The notes beneath the pieces were generated by a model that worked only from the letters and a program-made list of their open reading frames with translations, did not search any database and was not told the DNA's origin. A stretch of 64,000 nucleotides of DNA from Xanthobacter sp. NM-59 (lineage in GTDB: Bacteria > Pseudomonadota > Alphaproteobacteria > Rhizobiales > Xanthobacteraceae), in NCBI RefSeq assembly GCF_021401125.1, contig NZ_JACBFQ010000010.1:62001-126000 (forward strand), written 5' to 3'. The position numbers and the translations under genes are program-made. This document shows positions 17,461 through 26,643 of the stretch, one piece after another. Within the stretch, counting starts at the first letter, position 1. Each line of letters opens with the position of its first letter.

Positions 17461-18885
17461 TCAGGCGGAAACGGCGTTCGGGACCGGCGCGGCGGCATCC
17501 GTTGCGCCCGCCGCCCCCGCGCGGCGGAAGGCCGCCGCCGGATGGGTGACCGGCAGGCGCGCGCCGCGGCCGGGGAACAGCTTCTGCCGCAATGTCCCCT
17601 CGCCATAGGCGGTAGGATAAACGCCGCGCGCCTGGAGCTCGGGCACCACCAGATCCACGAACGCTTCAAGCGTTTCCGGCGAGACCAGCCGGTTGAGGTT
17701 GAAGCCGTCCACGTCGGTGTCCTCCACCCAGGAGATCAGCTCATCGGCCACGTCCCGCGGCGAGCCGACGATGAACGGCGCCCGCGCCCCGGTGGCGGAC
17801 AGGGTGGCCAGATCCTTCACCTTCAGCGGCACCGTGCTGCGCAGGGTCAGGTTTTCCAGGGTGGACTGGATGGCATTGCTCTGCACATAGGCGATGGGCT
17901 CATCGGGATCGGCCTTCGACAGGTCGACCCCGGTCCAGCCGGACAGCAGAGCGAGCTGCCCGGCCGTATCCACATGGCGCGCATAATCCGCCAGCAGGTC
18001 CTCGGCCTCGGCCCGGGTCGGCGCCACGATGACGGTGGCGCCCGCATACAGGCGGATGTCGTAAGGATCGCGGCCGGCGGCGGCGGCCTCCTGGCGGATG
18101 GACTTCACCGCATCTGCGAGGATGGGCCGGGTCTGGCCATTGAGAAAGATGCCCTCGGCATGGCGCGCTGCGAAGACGCGCCCGCGCCCGGAAGTGCCGG
18201 CCTGGAACAGCACCGGCGTGCGCTGGGGCGAGGGCTCGGTGAGCTGGATGCCGTCCACCTGGTAATAGGGCCCGTCATGGACGATGCGATGCACCCGCGC
18301 GGGATCGGTGAAGACGCCCCGCGCCCGGTCGCGCCGCACGGCGCCATCCTCCCAGCTCGCTTCCCACAGCTGGTAGACGGCGGCGAGGAAATCCTCGGCC
18401 GCCTCATAGCGGGCATCGTGGGCACGGTTGGCCGCCTGGCCCATGCCCTTGGCGCCGCTGTCGAGATAGCCCGTCACCACGTTCCAGCCCACCCGGCCGC
18501 CGGTCAGGTGGTCCAGGGTGGCGAAGCGGCGGGCGAACGCATAGGGGTGCTCGTAGGTGAGATTGGCGGTCACCCCGAAGCCGATATGCCGCGTGGCATG
18601 GGCCATGGTCGGCACCACCAGTGTCGGGTCGATCTGCGGGGTCTGCGCGGCGGTGCGCAGCGCGGTGTCGGGGCTTCCACCATAGACGTCATAGATGCCG
18701 AACACGTCGGCGATGAAGACGCCGTCGAACAGGCCGCGCTCGGCGGTCCGGGCCAGCTTCACCCAATAATCGAGGGTGTTGTAGTCCGCCGCCGTGTCGC
18801 GCGGATGGGTCCACAGGCCGGCCCAGGTGTGGCTCGGGGCCGCCATGTTGAAGGCGTTGAAGCGCAAGGGCCGCGATCGGCTCAT
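17461..18885 (-). CDS. DmoA/NtaA-family flavin-dependent monooxygenase (copy 2)
   Basis: 474-residue LLM-class monooxygenase. FNAFNMAAPSHTWAGLW opens the barrel, LTGGRVGWNVVTGYLDSGAK and VLFQAGTSGRGRVFAARHAE follow, and the insert before the C-terminus fits the dimethylsulfide monooxygenase/NtaA group. The start at 18885 has an ideal AGGAGG seven bases upstream. It sits between a DszC-like and a nitroreductase gene in one operon, so it likely receives reduced flavin from a partner and oxidises a thioether or sulfone. The DmoA comparison is by family pattern only. Confidence 0.88.
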   Translation of the reverse strand: MSRSRPLRFNAFNMAAPSHTWAGLWTHPRDTAADYNTLDYWVKLARTAERGLFDGVFIADVFGIYDVYGGSPDTALRTAAQTPQIDPTLVVPTMAHATRHIGFGVTANLTYEHPYAFARRFATLDHLTGGRVGWNVVTGYLDSGAKGMGQAANRAHDARYEAAEDFLAAVYQLWEASWEDGAVRRDRARGVFTDPARVHRIVHDGPYYQVDGIQLTEPSPQRTPVLFQAGTSGRGRVFAARHAEGIFLNGQTRPILADAVKSIRQEAAAAGRDPYDIRLYAGATVIVAPTRAEAEDLLADYARHVDTAGQLALLSGWTGVDLSKADPDEPIAYVQSNAIQSTLENLTLRSTVPLKVKDLATLSATGARAPFIVGSPRDVADELISWVEDTDVDGFNLNRLVSPETLEAFVDLVVPELQARGVYPTAYGEGTLRQKLFPGRGARLPVTHPAAAFRRAGAAGATDAAAPVPNAVSA

Positions 18886-18919
18886 GACAGGTCCTCCTGA
18901 CGCGTCGCGAGGCGCGCTC

Positions 18920-20122
18920 TCAGCTGTAGAGGGGCGTGGGGGTGATGCGGCCGTTGAGGGCGTAATTGCCCACCTCGCGGGCCTTGTAGACCACCGGGTC
19001 ATGCAGGGTGTGGGTGCGGATGTTGCGCCAGAAGCGGTCATAGCCGTAATGGCTGGCGGTGGCCCGCGCGCCCATCAGCTCGAAGATCTTCGAGGTGATC
19101 TCCAGGGCGGTGCGGCTGGCCTGGACCTTGGCGGCATAGATGGCGGCGGCGGCCACGTTGCGCTCGTCGGGCGAGAGGGCATTGCCCCGCGCCACCGCCG
19201 TCTCGAACGCGCCCGCGGCCACGTCCGCCAGCGCCAGCGAGGCGCGCAGCGCCACGTCGAGATTGCCGTAATGCTCGAGGATATAGGGATCCTCGCTTGC
19301 CCGCTCCACGCCGGAGGCCTGCCAGGGGCGGGAGATCGTGCGCACATAGCGGTTGGCCTCCGCCAGCGCCCCCTCCGCCGTGCCGAGATAGAAATTGACG
19401 ATGAGGAGCTGGTGGAACGGCACGACCAGACTGGTGCGCGCCGGTGGCGGGGCGGAGAGATCGCCCAGCACCTCGTCGCGCTCCACCTTCACATGGTCGA
19501 AGGTGATGGTGCCGCTTTCCGACAGGCGCTGGCCGAAGGCGTCCCAGTCGTGGCCATGGCTCACGCCCGCCCGGTCGCCTGGAACCACCAGCACCGCGAA
19601 GCCATCGCCCAGCGCCGCGCGCAGGGTGATGCGGTCGGCCAGGGCGGCGTTGGAGGCGAAGGTCTTGCGCCCCTCAAGGCGGAAACCCTCGCCATCGGGC
19701 GTGAGCTGCGATTCCGGATCGCGCGGGTTGGAGGCCCCGCCCCAGAACCATTGCCCCGCCACCGAGGCCCGGGACAGGCGCTCCGCCTGGGCCGCGTCCG
19801 CGCGCCACAGGGCATTGGTGAGGTGCAGGTAATGATAGGACAAAAGCTGGGCAATGGAGGCATCGGCGCGCGCCACCACGCGGGTCGCCAGCAGGGCATC
19901 GGTAAAGCGGCCGCCGCCCCCGCCATGCTCCACGGGATTGAGCAGGCTGAGCAGGCCAGCCTCGCGCAGCAGCGCCACCTCGGCCACCGGCGAGGCGCCG
20001 GCATGGTCGCGCGCGGCGGCGTCGGGAGCCAGCGCGTCGGCCACCGTGCGGGCGATGTCTACCCAGTCGGTGCCGGGGCTTCGCGCGGGCACGAGGGATG
20101 AGCGAGGAAGGGGTTGGTTCAT
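18920..20122 (-). CDS. Acyl-CoA-dehydrogenase-fold flavin monooxygenase, DszC/SfnB-like (copy 1)
   Basis: 400-residue flavoprotein with the acyl-CoA dehydrogenase fold but related to DszC/SfnB oxygenases. FAVLVVPGDRAGVSHGHDWD and FGQRLSESGTITFDHVKVE match the substrate/flavin segments, and GYDRFWRNIRTHTLHDPV is the C-terminal signature of this subgroup. DszC oxidises dibenzothiophene sulfur; SfnB is linked to dimethylsulfone use. The ATG at 20122 with AGGAG is preferred over a GTG at 20140. It lies between metQ and the DmoA-like gene in one operon. Substrate unknown. Confidence 0.88.
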   Translation of the reverse strand: MNQPLPRSSLVPARSPGTDWVDIARTVADALAPDAAARDHAGASPVAEVALLREAGLLSLLNPVEHGGGGGRFTDALLATRVVARADASIAQLLSYHYLHLTNALWRADAAQAERLSRASVAGQWFWGGASNPRDPESQLTPDGEGFRLEGRKTFASNAALADRITLRAALGDGFAVLVVPGDRAGVSHGHDWDAFGQRLSESGTITFDHVKVERDEVLGDLSAPPPARTSLVVPFHQLLIVNFYLGTAEGALAEANRYVRTISRPWQASGVERASEDPYILEHYGNLDVALRASLALADVAAGAFETAVARGNALSPDERNVAAAAIYAAKVQASRTALEITSKIFELMGARATASHYGYDRFWRNIRTHTLHDPVVYKAREVGNYALNGRITPTPLYS

Positions 20123-20161
20123 CAGAAAGGCTCCTGTCACGGAAATCGGGGATGGATGCGC

Positions 20162-21010
20162 TCACCAGGCGGGCAGGATCGTTCCCTTGAACTTGGCGAG
20201 GATGAATTCCTTCACCGGCTCCGAGCGGTAGATTTCAATGAACTTGGCGATGCGCGGATCATCCTTGCGATCCGCGCGGGCGGCGAAGATCAGGGTGAAA
20301 TAGGGCTTGGCCTCCGCGTCCGTGGTCTCCGCCACCAGCGCCGTGTTGAGGTCGAGGCCGGCCAGATAGGCGTAGTTGGAGGACACGAAGGCGGCAGCCA
20401 CGTCATCGAGCGAGCGCGGGAGCTGGGCGGCGTCGAGCTCGACGATCTGAAGCTTCTTCGGGTTCTCCACCACGTCGAGGATGCTGGCATTGAGGCCGGC
20501 GCCGGGCTTCAGCTTGATGAGGCCCGCCTTCTCGAACAGCAGCAGCGCGCGCGCCGCATTGGTGGGATCATTGGGAATGGCGATCTTCGCGCCGGCCGGG
20601 ATATCCCCGGCCTTCTTGAAGGTCTTTGAATAGATGCCGGCCGGCACCAGCAGGGATTCCTCAAGACCCACCAAGTGATAGCCGCGCGCCTTGACCTGGT
20701 TGGCGAGGTAGAACCTGTGCTGGAAATTGTTGAGGTCGAGGTCGCCGGCCTCCAGCGCCGCATTGGGCTGGTTCCAGTCGCTGAACTCGATGATCTCGGC
20801 CGGAAGACCCTGCTGGGCCGAAAGCCGCGCCGCTTCGCGCAGTACGTCCCCATAGGGCCCGGCCGAAACGCCGACCTTCAGCGGCTTGTCGGTGCCCGGC
20901 GGCTGCGCTCCCGGCTGGGCAGCCGCCGGGCTGGCGAGCGCGGCCAGGGACAGGGCGACCAAAGCGGGGGCGAGAAAACGGAACAGGCGGGGAGGAAGGA
21001 TGTTGATCAT
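20162..21010 (-). CDS. metQ: MetQ/NlpA-family periplasmic binding protein without its transporter
   Basis: 282-residue binding protein with a signal peptide (residues 1-32, ending ASPAAAQ) and the NlpA/MetQ pattern: LKVGVSAGPYGDVLREAA, FSDWNQPNAALEAGDLDLN, FQHRFYLANQVKARG and IAIPNDPTNAARALLLFEKA. MetQ delivers methionine or related compounds to MetNI. No metN or metI is visible in the window. It is first in an operon with three flavin enzymes, so it may bind a methionine-like sulfur compound and use another importer. The start lacks a strong ribosome site. Symbol given for family only. Confidence 0.87.
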   Translation of the reverse strand: MINILPPRLFRFLAPALVALSLAALASPAAAQPGAQPPGTDKPLKVGVSAGPYGDVLREAARLSAQQGLPAEIIEFSDWNQPNAALEAGDLDLNNFQHRFYLANQVKARGYHLVGLEESLLVPAGIYSKTFKKAGDIPAGAKIAIPNDPTNAARALLLFEKAGLIKLKPGAGLNASILDVVENPKKLQIVELDAAQLPRSLDDVAAAFVSSNYAYLAGLDLNTALVAETTDAEAKPYFTLIFAARADRKDDPRIAKFIEIYRSEPVKEFILAKFKGTILPAW

Positions 21011-21075
21011 GGGATCCGTTGGGTTGGGGCCGGGCGGCGCGGCCGGAAATATCGGGCGGCGACGATGGCAGCACG

Positions 21076-21118
21076 TCTATATTTAATTAATTTAATCGAT
21101 TTAGTAAATTAAAATCAA
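21076..21118 (-). promoter_or_regulatory. AT-rich sulfur-operon control element, site 4
   Basis: Long AT-only island about 67 bp upstream of metQ. Read towards metQ it has AATCGATTAAATTAATTAAA followed by TATAG: the shared core with a few extra bases in the middle. TTAATTAA is a palindrome inside it. Confidence 0.52.
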
Positions 21119-21180
21119 CGACGACCCGATGCCCCTGCCGTCATTAGGGCCCTGCCGCGACTAGGCATCGGGGGCCCTTC

Positions 21181-21783
21181 TCACGCCTTCGGAAAGGCGC
21201 CCTCGAAGGCGGTTTCTGTGATGGGGCGGCGGCCATTGGGGCTCTCGCCCTTGTGGAAGCTCTCCGGCAGGATGGATTTGTCTCCATGCCGGCCGATGGC
21301 GATGGCCGCCTCGATCTCGTAATCGTCCGGCACCTTGAGTTCCCTGCGGGTCCTTTCCACGTCGAAGCCGCCGATGCCGTGGGCGTGCCAGCCGAGCTTG
21401 GTCGCCTGCAGGGCGAGGCTCGCCCAGGCTGCGCCCGTATCGAAGGAATGGTTGCGCGCCGGCTGCGCCTCGGTGGTGCCGGGCCGCACGAAGGTCCTGG
21501 CGGAAAGGGCGATGATGAGCACCGCCGCATTCTTCGCCCATTGCTGGTTGTAGGGGATGAGCAGGCCGAGAAAGGTCTCGAACTCGGGCGTGCCGCGCCG
21601 GGCGTAAAGGCAGCGCCAGGGCTGCGAATTGAAGCTCGATGGCGCCCAGCGCGCCGCCTCGAACACGGCGTTGAGCTCGCCCTGCGGGATCTCCTCCCCG
21701 GTGAAGGCCCGCGGCGACCAGCGGTCGAGGAACAGGGGATCGATGGGGTGTTCCGCCTGGCGCGGCGTGACGGCAATGGCCAT
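21181..21783 (-). CDS. Nitroreductase-family oxidoreductase
   Basis: 200-residue nitroreductase-fold protein: DRWSPRAFTGEEI (FMN phosphate contact), EAARWAPSSFNSQPWRCLYA, and KLGWHAHGIGGFDVER. These dimeric FMN enzymes use NAD(P)H to reduce nitro groups, quinones or flavins. It is the last gene of the nine-gene Dpp-type operon, 45 bp after an LLM monooxygenase gene, so it could recycle flavin for it. It is about 70 residues shorter than, and not a close copy of, the nitroreductase-fold gene ending at 16624. Exact substrate unknown. Confidence 0.88.
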   Translation of the reverse strand: MAIAVTPRQAEHPIDPLFLDRWSPRAFTGEEIPQGELNAVFEAARWAPSSFNSQPWRCLYARRGTPEFETFLGLLIPYNQQWAKNAAVLIIALSARTFVRPGTTEAQPARNHSFDTGAAWASLALQATKLGWHAHGIGGFDVERTRRELKVPDDYEIEAAIAIGRHGDKSILPESFHKGESPNGRRPITETAFEGAFPKA

Positions 21784-21828
21784 GGCTTCAGGAACCTTGT
21801 GGGAGGTTGAAAGGAGGCGCGCGGAGGC

Positions 21829-23034
21829 TCACAGCCGGAGCCCGGCCTGCTTCAGCAGCGGCAAGGTGGATTGCGCGAAGTAATCGAGATCGGGCGCGAA
21901 GTCGTGGAAGTTGAACTGCACGCCATCGATGCCCGCCTGCTTGAGGGCGGCGAGCTGCTCCACCACCTGCTCGGGCGTGCCGATGATCTCGATATTGCCG
22001 CCGAGGTTGAGGCCCTGCTTGTGGCGGGCATCGCTGCGGCCCTTCCAGGCCACGGCATCGCTCTCATAGCCGCGATGGCCGAACGAGGTGTGGGTCGGCT
22101 TGGGCACCCCCGCGGCGATGGCGCGCGCATAGGCATGGGCCTCGGCCTCCGTGTCGCCGCTCACCACGATGGGGTTGATGATGGTCTTCACCTCCCGGCC
22201 CCTGGCCCGCGCCCGCGCCTTGATGGCGGCGATATGGGCCGGCAGCGTCTCGAGGGCGCTGTCGATATGGGCCCCGCCCGGCGAGGTGATGAAGACGAGG
22301 TCCGAATGCTCGGCGGCGAAATCCATGCCCGCCTCCGAGCCGGTGGCGGTGACCAGGATGGGCCGCCCGTAGCTGGGCTTCGGCGTGATGTAGCCGTTGA
22401 CGATCTTCCACGGATTGAGCCGGCCCTCGTGGGAGTAATTCTCGGTGTCGCGCCACAGGCGGCCGAGCACCTCGAACAGCTCCCCCGCCATCTCATAGCG
22501 CTGGTCGTGCTCGATGCGGTTCCAGCCGAACATCTCGTGCTCGATGGCGCGATGGCCGGTGACGATGTTGATGCCCCATCGCCCCTTGGAGATGTGGTCG
22601 AAGGTGGCGCCGATCTTGGCGATGTGCAGGGGGTGCCACGGCCCGTAGAGCACGTGGAGGGTGGAGATCAGCAAGATGTTCCGGGTGGTGGCCGCCATGG
22701 CGCCAAGCGCCACGAAGCTGTCGAGGGAGGCTTCCCCGTCATAGCCGCCCTTGGGCAGCCACTGGGTGCGCGAGAAGGCGATGTCGAAGCCCAGCGCGTC
22801 GGCCTTCTGCACCAGGGCCGCGTTGTAGTCGTAGGTCCAGCTGTTGCTGGTGGGGTGATCCGAGAAATGGATGTCCTGCAGGTCCAGGAACAGGCCCAGC
22901 ATGAGCGGCTGGCGCGCCGCCCGCGACAGCGGGCTGTCGGGCAGATCGAGCGGCCCGGGCGCGCGGGGCGCCCCTGACCCGACAGCGGCGGGCTCCAAAG
23001 CGGGAGACGGGACAGGGGAGACGGCGAGGGACAT
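21829..23034 (-). CDS. LLM-class flavin-dependent monooxygenase (SsuD/RutA/SfnG-like)
   Basis: 401-residue LLM-class protein. A variable N-terminus of about 40 residues precedes LMLGLFLDLQDIHFSDHP. The barrel shows ADALGFDIAFSRTQW, TFDHISKGRWGINIVTGH and EHDQRYEMAGELFEVLGRLW, the pattern shared by SsuD, RutA and SfnG. C-terminal IGTPEQVVEQLAALKQAGID is the usual family end. The start at 23034 has GGAGG six bases upstream. It follows an NtaA-type gene by 110 bp in the Dpp-type operon. It probably attacks a C-S bond using FMNH2; the sequence does not match SfnG closely enough to name it. Confidence 0.87.
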   Translation of the reverse strand: MSLAVSPVPSPALEPAAVGSGAPRAPGPLDLPDSPLSRAARQPLMLGLFLDLQDIHFSDHPTSNSWTYDYNAALVQKADALGFDIAFSRTQWLPKGGYDGEASLDSFVALGAMAATTRNILLISTLHVLYGPWHPLHIAKIGATFDHISKGRWGINIVTGHRAIEHEMFGWNRIEHDQRYEMAGELFEVLGRLWRDTENYSHEGRLNPWKIVNGYITPKPSYGRPILVTATGSEAGMDFAAEHSDLVFITSPGGAHIDSALETLPAHIAAIKARARARGREVKTIINPIVVSGDTEAEAHAYARAIAAGVPKPTHTSFGHRGYESDAVAWKGRSDARHKQGLNLGGNIEIIGTPEQVVEQLAALKQAGIDGVQFNFHDFAPDLDYFAQSTLPLLKQAGLRL

Positions 23035-23144
23035 GGCAGACCTCCGGCAAGACGGACATGGGCGCGGGCCTTCCCCGGATGGACGAGGAAGAGCCCTGAT
23101 CGCGGCCGCGCCGCTTCCGGCGGAAGCGGTGCGGAACAGGGGGA

Positions 23145-24512
23145 TCACGCGGTGGCGCGGGCCTCGGCGGCGTAGAGGCTGGGCGGCCGGGGCAGGCCGT
23201 AATGCTCGCGCAGGGTGCGGCCAGTATATTCGGTGCGGAACAGCCCCCGCCGCCGCAGGATCGGCACCACTTCCGACGCAAACAGGTCGAAGCCGGCCGG
23301 ATACCAGGGCGGCATCACGTTGAAGCCGTCGGCGGCCCGGCTCTCGAACCAGAGCTGGATCTCGTCGGCGATCTTCTCCGGCGTGCCCACCGCCACATAA
23401 TGGCCGCGCGCCCCGGCGAGACGGTCGATGAGCTGGCGCAGGGTGGGCTTTTCCCGCCTCACGATGTCCACCACCAGCTGGAAGCGGCTCGCCACCTTCC
23501 TGGTCTCGGCCGCGTCGGAGAAGGCGTCGAGCGGCACCGTCCCGTCCAGCGGAGCGCCGGAGAAATCGACGCCGGTGATCTGCTTCAGCTGGGTCAGCGA
23601 ATATTCGGGCTGGATCAGCTCGTTGAAGGCGTCATGAAGCTGGCGCGCCTCGAACTCGCTCGATCCGATATAGGGGCTGATCCCGGGCAGGATCTTCACA
23701 TGGTCCCGATTGCGGCCCAGCCCCTCCGCCTGCGTCTTGATGTCCGCATAGAAGGCGCGGGCGCTCTCCACCGTCTGGTGGGCGGTGAAGATGGCCTCGG
23801 CATAGCGCGCGGCGAACGAACGCCCGTCGTCGGAGGAGCCCGCCTGCACATAGACCGGGCGGCCCTGCGGGCTGCGCGGAATGTTGAGGGCGCCCTTCAC
23901 CCGGAAGTGCCGGCCCACATGGTCGATGGGATGGATCTTGCGATCGTCCGCGAACAGGCCGGATCGGGGATCGGCGACGAGGGCATCGTCCTCCCAGCTG
24001 TCCCAGAGCTTGGTCACCACATCGACGAACTCGGCCGCGCGGGCATAGCGCTCGGCATGGCTCGGGGTCTCCGCGAGGCTGAAATTGCCCGACGCCTGCG
24101 GCACGGCGGTGGTGACGATGTTCCAGCCCGCGCGCCCGCCGGAAAGATGATCCAGCGAGGCATAGAGACGGGCGAGGTTATAAGGCTCGTAATAGGTGGT
24201 GGAGGCGGTGCCGATGAGGCCGATATGGCTTGTGGCCGCCGCGATGGCCGAAAGCCAGGTCAGCGGTTCCAGGCGGAAGCGCGAGGCGTAGCGGATATTG
24301 TCCACCTGCGCCGGGCCATCGGCGAAAAACACCGCATCGAGCTTCGCCGCCTCCGCCGAGCGAGCGAGGTCCTGGTAGAAGCCGATGTCCAGGAGCCGCT
24401 CCGGCCGCGCGCCGGGATAGCGCCAGCCGGCCTCGTGGTGGCCGCCCGGATAGATGAACAGATTGAGGACGAGCTGGCGGCCGGCGGCCGTACGGTTCAG
24501 GGTGGGTGCCAT
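23145..24512 (-). CDS. NtaA/SnaA/DszA-family flavin-dependent monooxygenase (copy 3)
   Basis: 455-residue LLM-class monooxygenase close in layout to the copy at 14795: LNLFIYPGGHHEAGWRYPGA, SGGRAGWNIVTTAVPQASGN, RPVYVQAGSSDDGRSFAARY, and a C-terminal RRRGLFRTEYTGRTLREHYG that parallels RRRGLFRKEYEGTTLRENLG of copy 1. The ATG at 24512 has AAAGGAG upstream; the frame stays open to 25871 but that part overlaps the aldo/keto reductase gene. It sits in the Dpp-type operon, so its substrate may be a peptide-like or S-substituted amino acid brought in by that importer (inference). Confidence 0.9.
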   Translation of the reverse strand: MAPTLNRTAAGRQLVLNLFIYPGGHHEAGWRYPGARPERLLDIGFYQDLARSAEAAKLDAVFFADGPAQVDNIRYASRFRLEPLTWLSAIAAATSHIGLIGTASTTYYEPYNLARLYASLDHLSGGRAGWNIVTTAVPQASGNFSLAETPSHAERYARAAEFVDVVTKLWDSWEDDALVADPRSGLFADDRKIHPIDHVGRHFRVKGALNIPRSPQGRPVYVQAGSSDDGRSFAARYAEAIFTAHQTVESARAFYADIKTQAEGLGRNRDHVKILPGISPYIGSSEFEARQLHDAFNELIQPEYSLTQLKQITGVDFSGAPLDGTVPLDAFSDAAETRKVASRFQLVVDIVRREKPTLRQLIDRLAGARGHYVAVGTPEKIADEIQLWFESRAADGFNVMPPWYPAGFDLFASEVVPILRRRGLFRTEYTGRTLREHYGLPRPPSLYAAEARATA

Positions 24513-24565
24513 GGGATCTCTCCTTTGATCGCTCAAGGCGTGACGGGGCAGAACAGGGGGCCGGC

Positions 24566-25681
24566 TCAGCCGGCGCGGGCGATGGCGGGGGCGGCATGCT
24601 CGACGGCGCGCGCCCGCGCCCGCTCGGCCACGCGCGCGGCGGCACCGCCTCCCCCGGTCAAGGGCGCGCGGCCCTCCACCGGGTGGCTGGGATCGGTGTA
24701 GAACTGGGTCGAGACGTGCCCCTCTGGCACAAGGGACGCCACCAGCGCCTCGTCTTCGGCGGTGAAGTCGTAATCGAGGGCCGCCACATAGGCCTGCCAC
24801 TGCTCCGGAGTGCGCGGGCCGGCGATGGCGGAAGTGACCAGCCGGTTGTTCAGCACCCAGGAGAGGGCGAAGGTGGCGGCCGAGATGCCGCGCTCCGCCG
24901 CGTGGCGGGCGATGGCCTGGGCGATGGCGACGGATTCCGGCCGCCATTCCGTTTCCAGGATGCGCCGGTCGCCGCGCCCGGCGCGGCTGTCGGCGGCGGG
25001 CGCGGCGCCGGGAAGGTATTTCCCGGTCAGCACGCCGCGCGCCAGCGGCGAATAGGACACCACGCCGAGGCCGTGATGATGGGCGGCGGGAAGCTGCTCC
25101 ACCTCGGCGGTGCGATCCACGATGTTGTAGAGCGGCTGGCTGGCGATGGGCCGGTCGATGCCGAGCTGATCGGCCAGGTGCGCCACCTCGCCGATGCGCC
25201 AGCCGCGGAAGTTGGACACCGCGAAATAGCGCACCTTGCCGGCGCGGATGAGGTCCGCCACCGCCCGCACCGCCTCGCTCAGGGGCTGGTCGAAGATGGC
25301 GCGGTGGAAATAGAGGATGTCGATATAATCGGTGCCGAGCCGCCTGAGGCTGGCCTCGGCCGCCTCGATCACCCATTTGCGCGACAGGCCCTGCCGGTTC
25401 GGCCCCTCCCCGCCGGGATTGGCGAGCTTGGTGGCGAGCACATAGGCATCGCGATCCGCCTTGATGGCGCGGCCCACCACCTCCTCGGTCGCACCCTTCT
25501 GGTAGGCGTCGGCGGTGTCGATGAAGAAGAAGCCGGCTGCCTTGGCTTGGTGGATGATGCGGTGGGAGGTGGCCTCGTCGGTGGGGCCGCCGAACATCAT
25601 GGTGCCTAGCGCCAGCTTCGGCACCTTGAGCCCGCTTCGGCCGAGATAGCGATAATCGGGGGAACTCAGCGAGGAGGTCAT
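24566..25681 (-). CDS. Aldo/keto reductase
   Basis: 371-residue NADPH-dependent reductase of the AKR superfamily (Tas/YghZ-like branch). Motifs in order: LGRSGLKVPKLALGTMMFG, GFFFIDTADAYQKGATEEVV (Asp and Tyr of the catalytic tetrad), YVLATKLANP (Lys), and LRRLGTDYIDILYFHRAI (His). The last about 35 residues are Ala/Arg-rich and probably disordered. The gene starts 11 bp after the Dpp-type ATPase gene. It may reduce an aldehyde or ketone released by the neighbouring monooxygenases. The ATG at 25681 has AAGGAT upstream. Confidence 0.9.
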   Translation of the reverse strand: MTSSLSSPDYRYLGRSGLKVPKLALGTMMFGGPTDEATSHRIIHQAKAAGFFFIDTADAYQKGATEEVVGRAIKADRDAYVLATKLANPGGEGPNRQGLSRKWVIEAAEASLRRLGTDYIDILYFHRAIFDQPLSEAVRAVADLIRAGKVRYFAVSNFRGWRIGEVAHLADQLGIDRPIASQPLYNIVDRTAEVEQLPAAHHHGLGVVSYSPLARGVLTGKYLPGAAPAADSRAGRGDRRILETEWRPESVAIAQAIARHAAERGISAATFALSWVLNNRLVTSAIAGPRTPEQWQAYVAALDYDFTAEDEALVASLVPEGHVSTQFYTDPSHPVEGRAPLTGGGGAAARVAERARARAVEHAAPAIARAG

Positions 25682-25692
25682 GGGAGCATCCT

Positions 25693-26643
25693 TCAATGGG
25701 GGGCGCCCGTGGGCGCGTGATGGCAGGCCACCTGCTGGCCGTCCCCGGCCGGGCGCAGCACCGGATCGGCCTCGGTGCACAAAGGCGTCGCGAGGGGGCA
25801 GCGGGGATGAAAGCGGCATCCGGCGGGAACGTTGCGCGCGCTCGGCAGGTCCCCGGAAAGGGGCGCGGCATGGCGCCGGCGCCCGGGTGTGGGCACCGCC
25901 TCCATCAGGGCGCGGGTATAGGGATGGAGCGGGCGGCTGAAGATCTCCTGCCAGCTCCCGGTCTCGACGATGCGGCCGAGATACATGACCAGCACCCGGT
26001 CGGCGAAATAACGCACCACCGACAGGTCATGGGAGATGAAGAGATAGGAGAGGCCAAGCTCGGCCTTCATCTTCGACAAAAGGTTCAGGATCTGCGCCTG
26101 GATGGACAGATCGAGCGCGGAGACCGGCTCGTCGCAGATGACGAGGCGGGGCGACAGGATCAGCGCGCGGGCAATGCCGAGCCGCTGGCGCTGGCCGCCC
26201 GAGAATTCGTGCGGATAGCGCGACAGTGCCGCGCGCGGCAGGCCCACCCGTTCGAGCGCCGCGCCCGCCGCCTGCGCCCGCTCGGCGCGGCTGCCGAGGC
26301 CGTGCACCTCCAGCGGCCCCTTGAGGATCTCGGCCACGGTGTGGCGCGGGTTCAGGGAGGCGAAGGGGTCCTGGAACACCATCTGCGCCTGCCGGCGATA
26401 GCTCTTGAGCGGGCCGCCCTTCAACGGCGCCACATCCGTCCCGTCGAACAGGACGCGCCCCGCCGAGGGGGCCACGAGGCGCATCAGCACCTTGGCGAGA
26501 CTGGACTTGCCGCATCCGGATTCACCCACAAGGCCCACCGTCTCCCCGGTGTTGACCGTGAACGAGACGCCATCCACCGCGCGCAGCATTTGGCCACCCA
26601 CGGCATAGCCGGCATGAAGGTCCTCAACCGACAGGAGCGGCAT
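25693..26643 (-). CDS. Dpp/Opp-type ABC transporter ATP-binding protein (DppF-like)
   Basis: 316-residue ABC ATPase with Walker A GESGCGKSS, signature FSGGQRQRLGIARAL, Walker B VICDEPVSALDLS and H-loop FISHDLSVVRY. The C-terminal extension with CRFHPRCPLATPLC is the cysteine-bearing tail usual in oligopeptide/dipeptide ATPases. It overlaps the end of the DppD-like gene by 20 bp, so the pair is tightly coupled. With the other four Dpp-type genes it forms an importer for peptides, glutathione or similar compounds. Confidence 0.93.
   Translation of the reverse strand: MPLLSVEDLHAGYAVGGQMLRAVDGVSFTVNTGETVGLVGESGCGKSSLAKVLMRLVAPSAGRVLFDGTDVAPLKGGPLKSYRRQAQMVFQDPFASLNPRHTVAEILKGPLEVHGLGSRAERAQAAGAALERVGLPRAALSRYPHEFSGGQRQRLGIARALILSPRLVICDEPVSALDLSIQAQILNLLSKMKAELGLSYLFISHDLSVVRYFADRVLVMYLGRIVETGSWQEIFSRPLHPYTRALMEAVPTPGRRRHAAPLSGDLPSARNVPAGCRFHPRCPLATPLCTEADPVLRPAGDGQQVACHHAPTGAPH

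Noticed and set aside
16291-18900. 869-codon open frame on the plus strand
   Set aside because: It lies opposite the nitroreductase-fold and DmoA-like genes, has no family motifs, and is rich in His/Arg/Gly as expected from the antisense of GC-rich genes.
21829-23034. Assignment as dimethylsulfone monooxygenase SfnG
   Set aside because: Only general LLM motifs agree; the segments typical of SfnG are not matched closely, so no substrate is named.
24513-25871. Extension of the NtaA-type frame giving a 908-residue protein
   Set aside because: The extra part overlaps the aldo/keto reductase gene on the same strand in another frame and has no motif; a good ribosome site marks the start at 24512.
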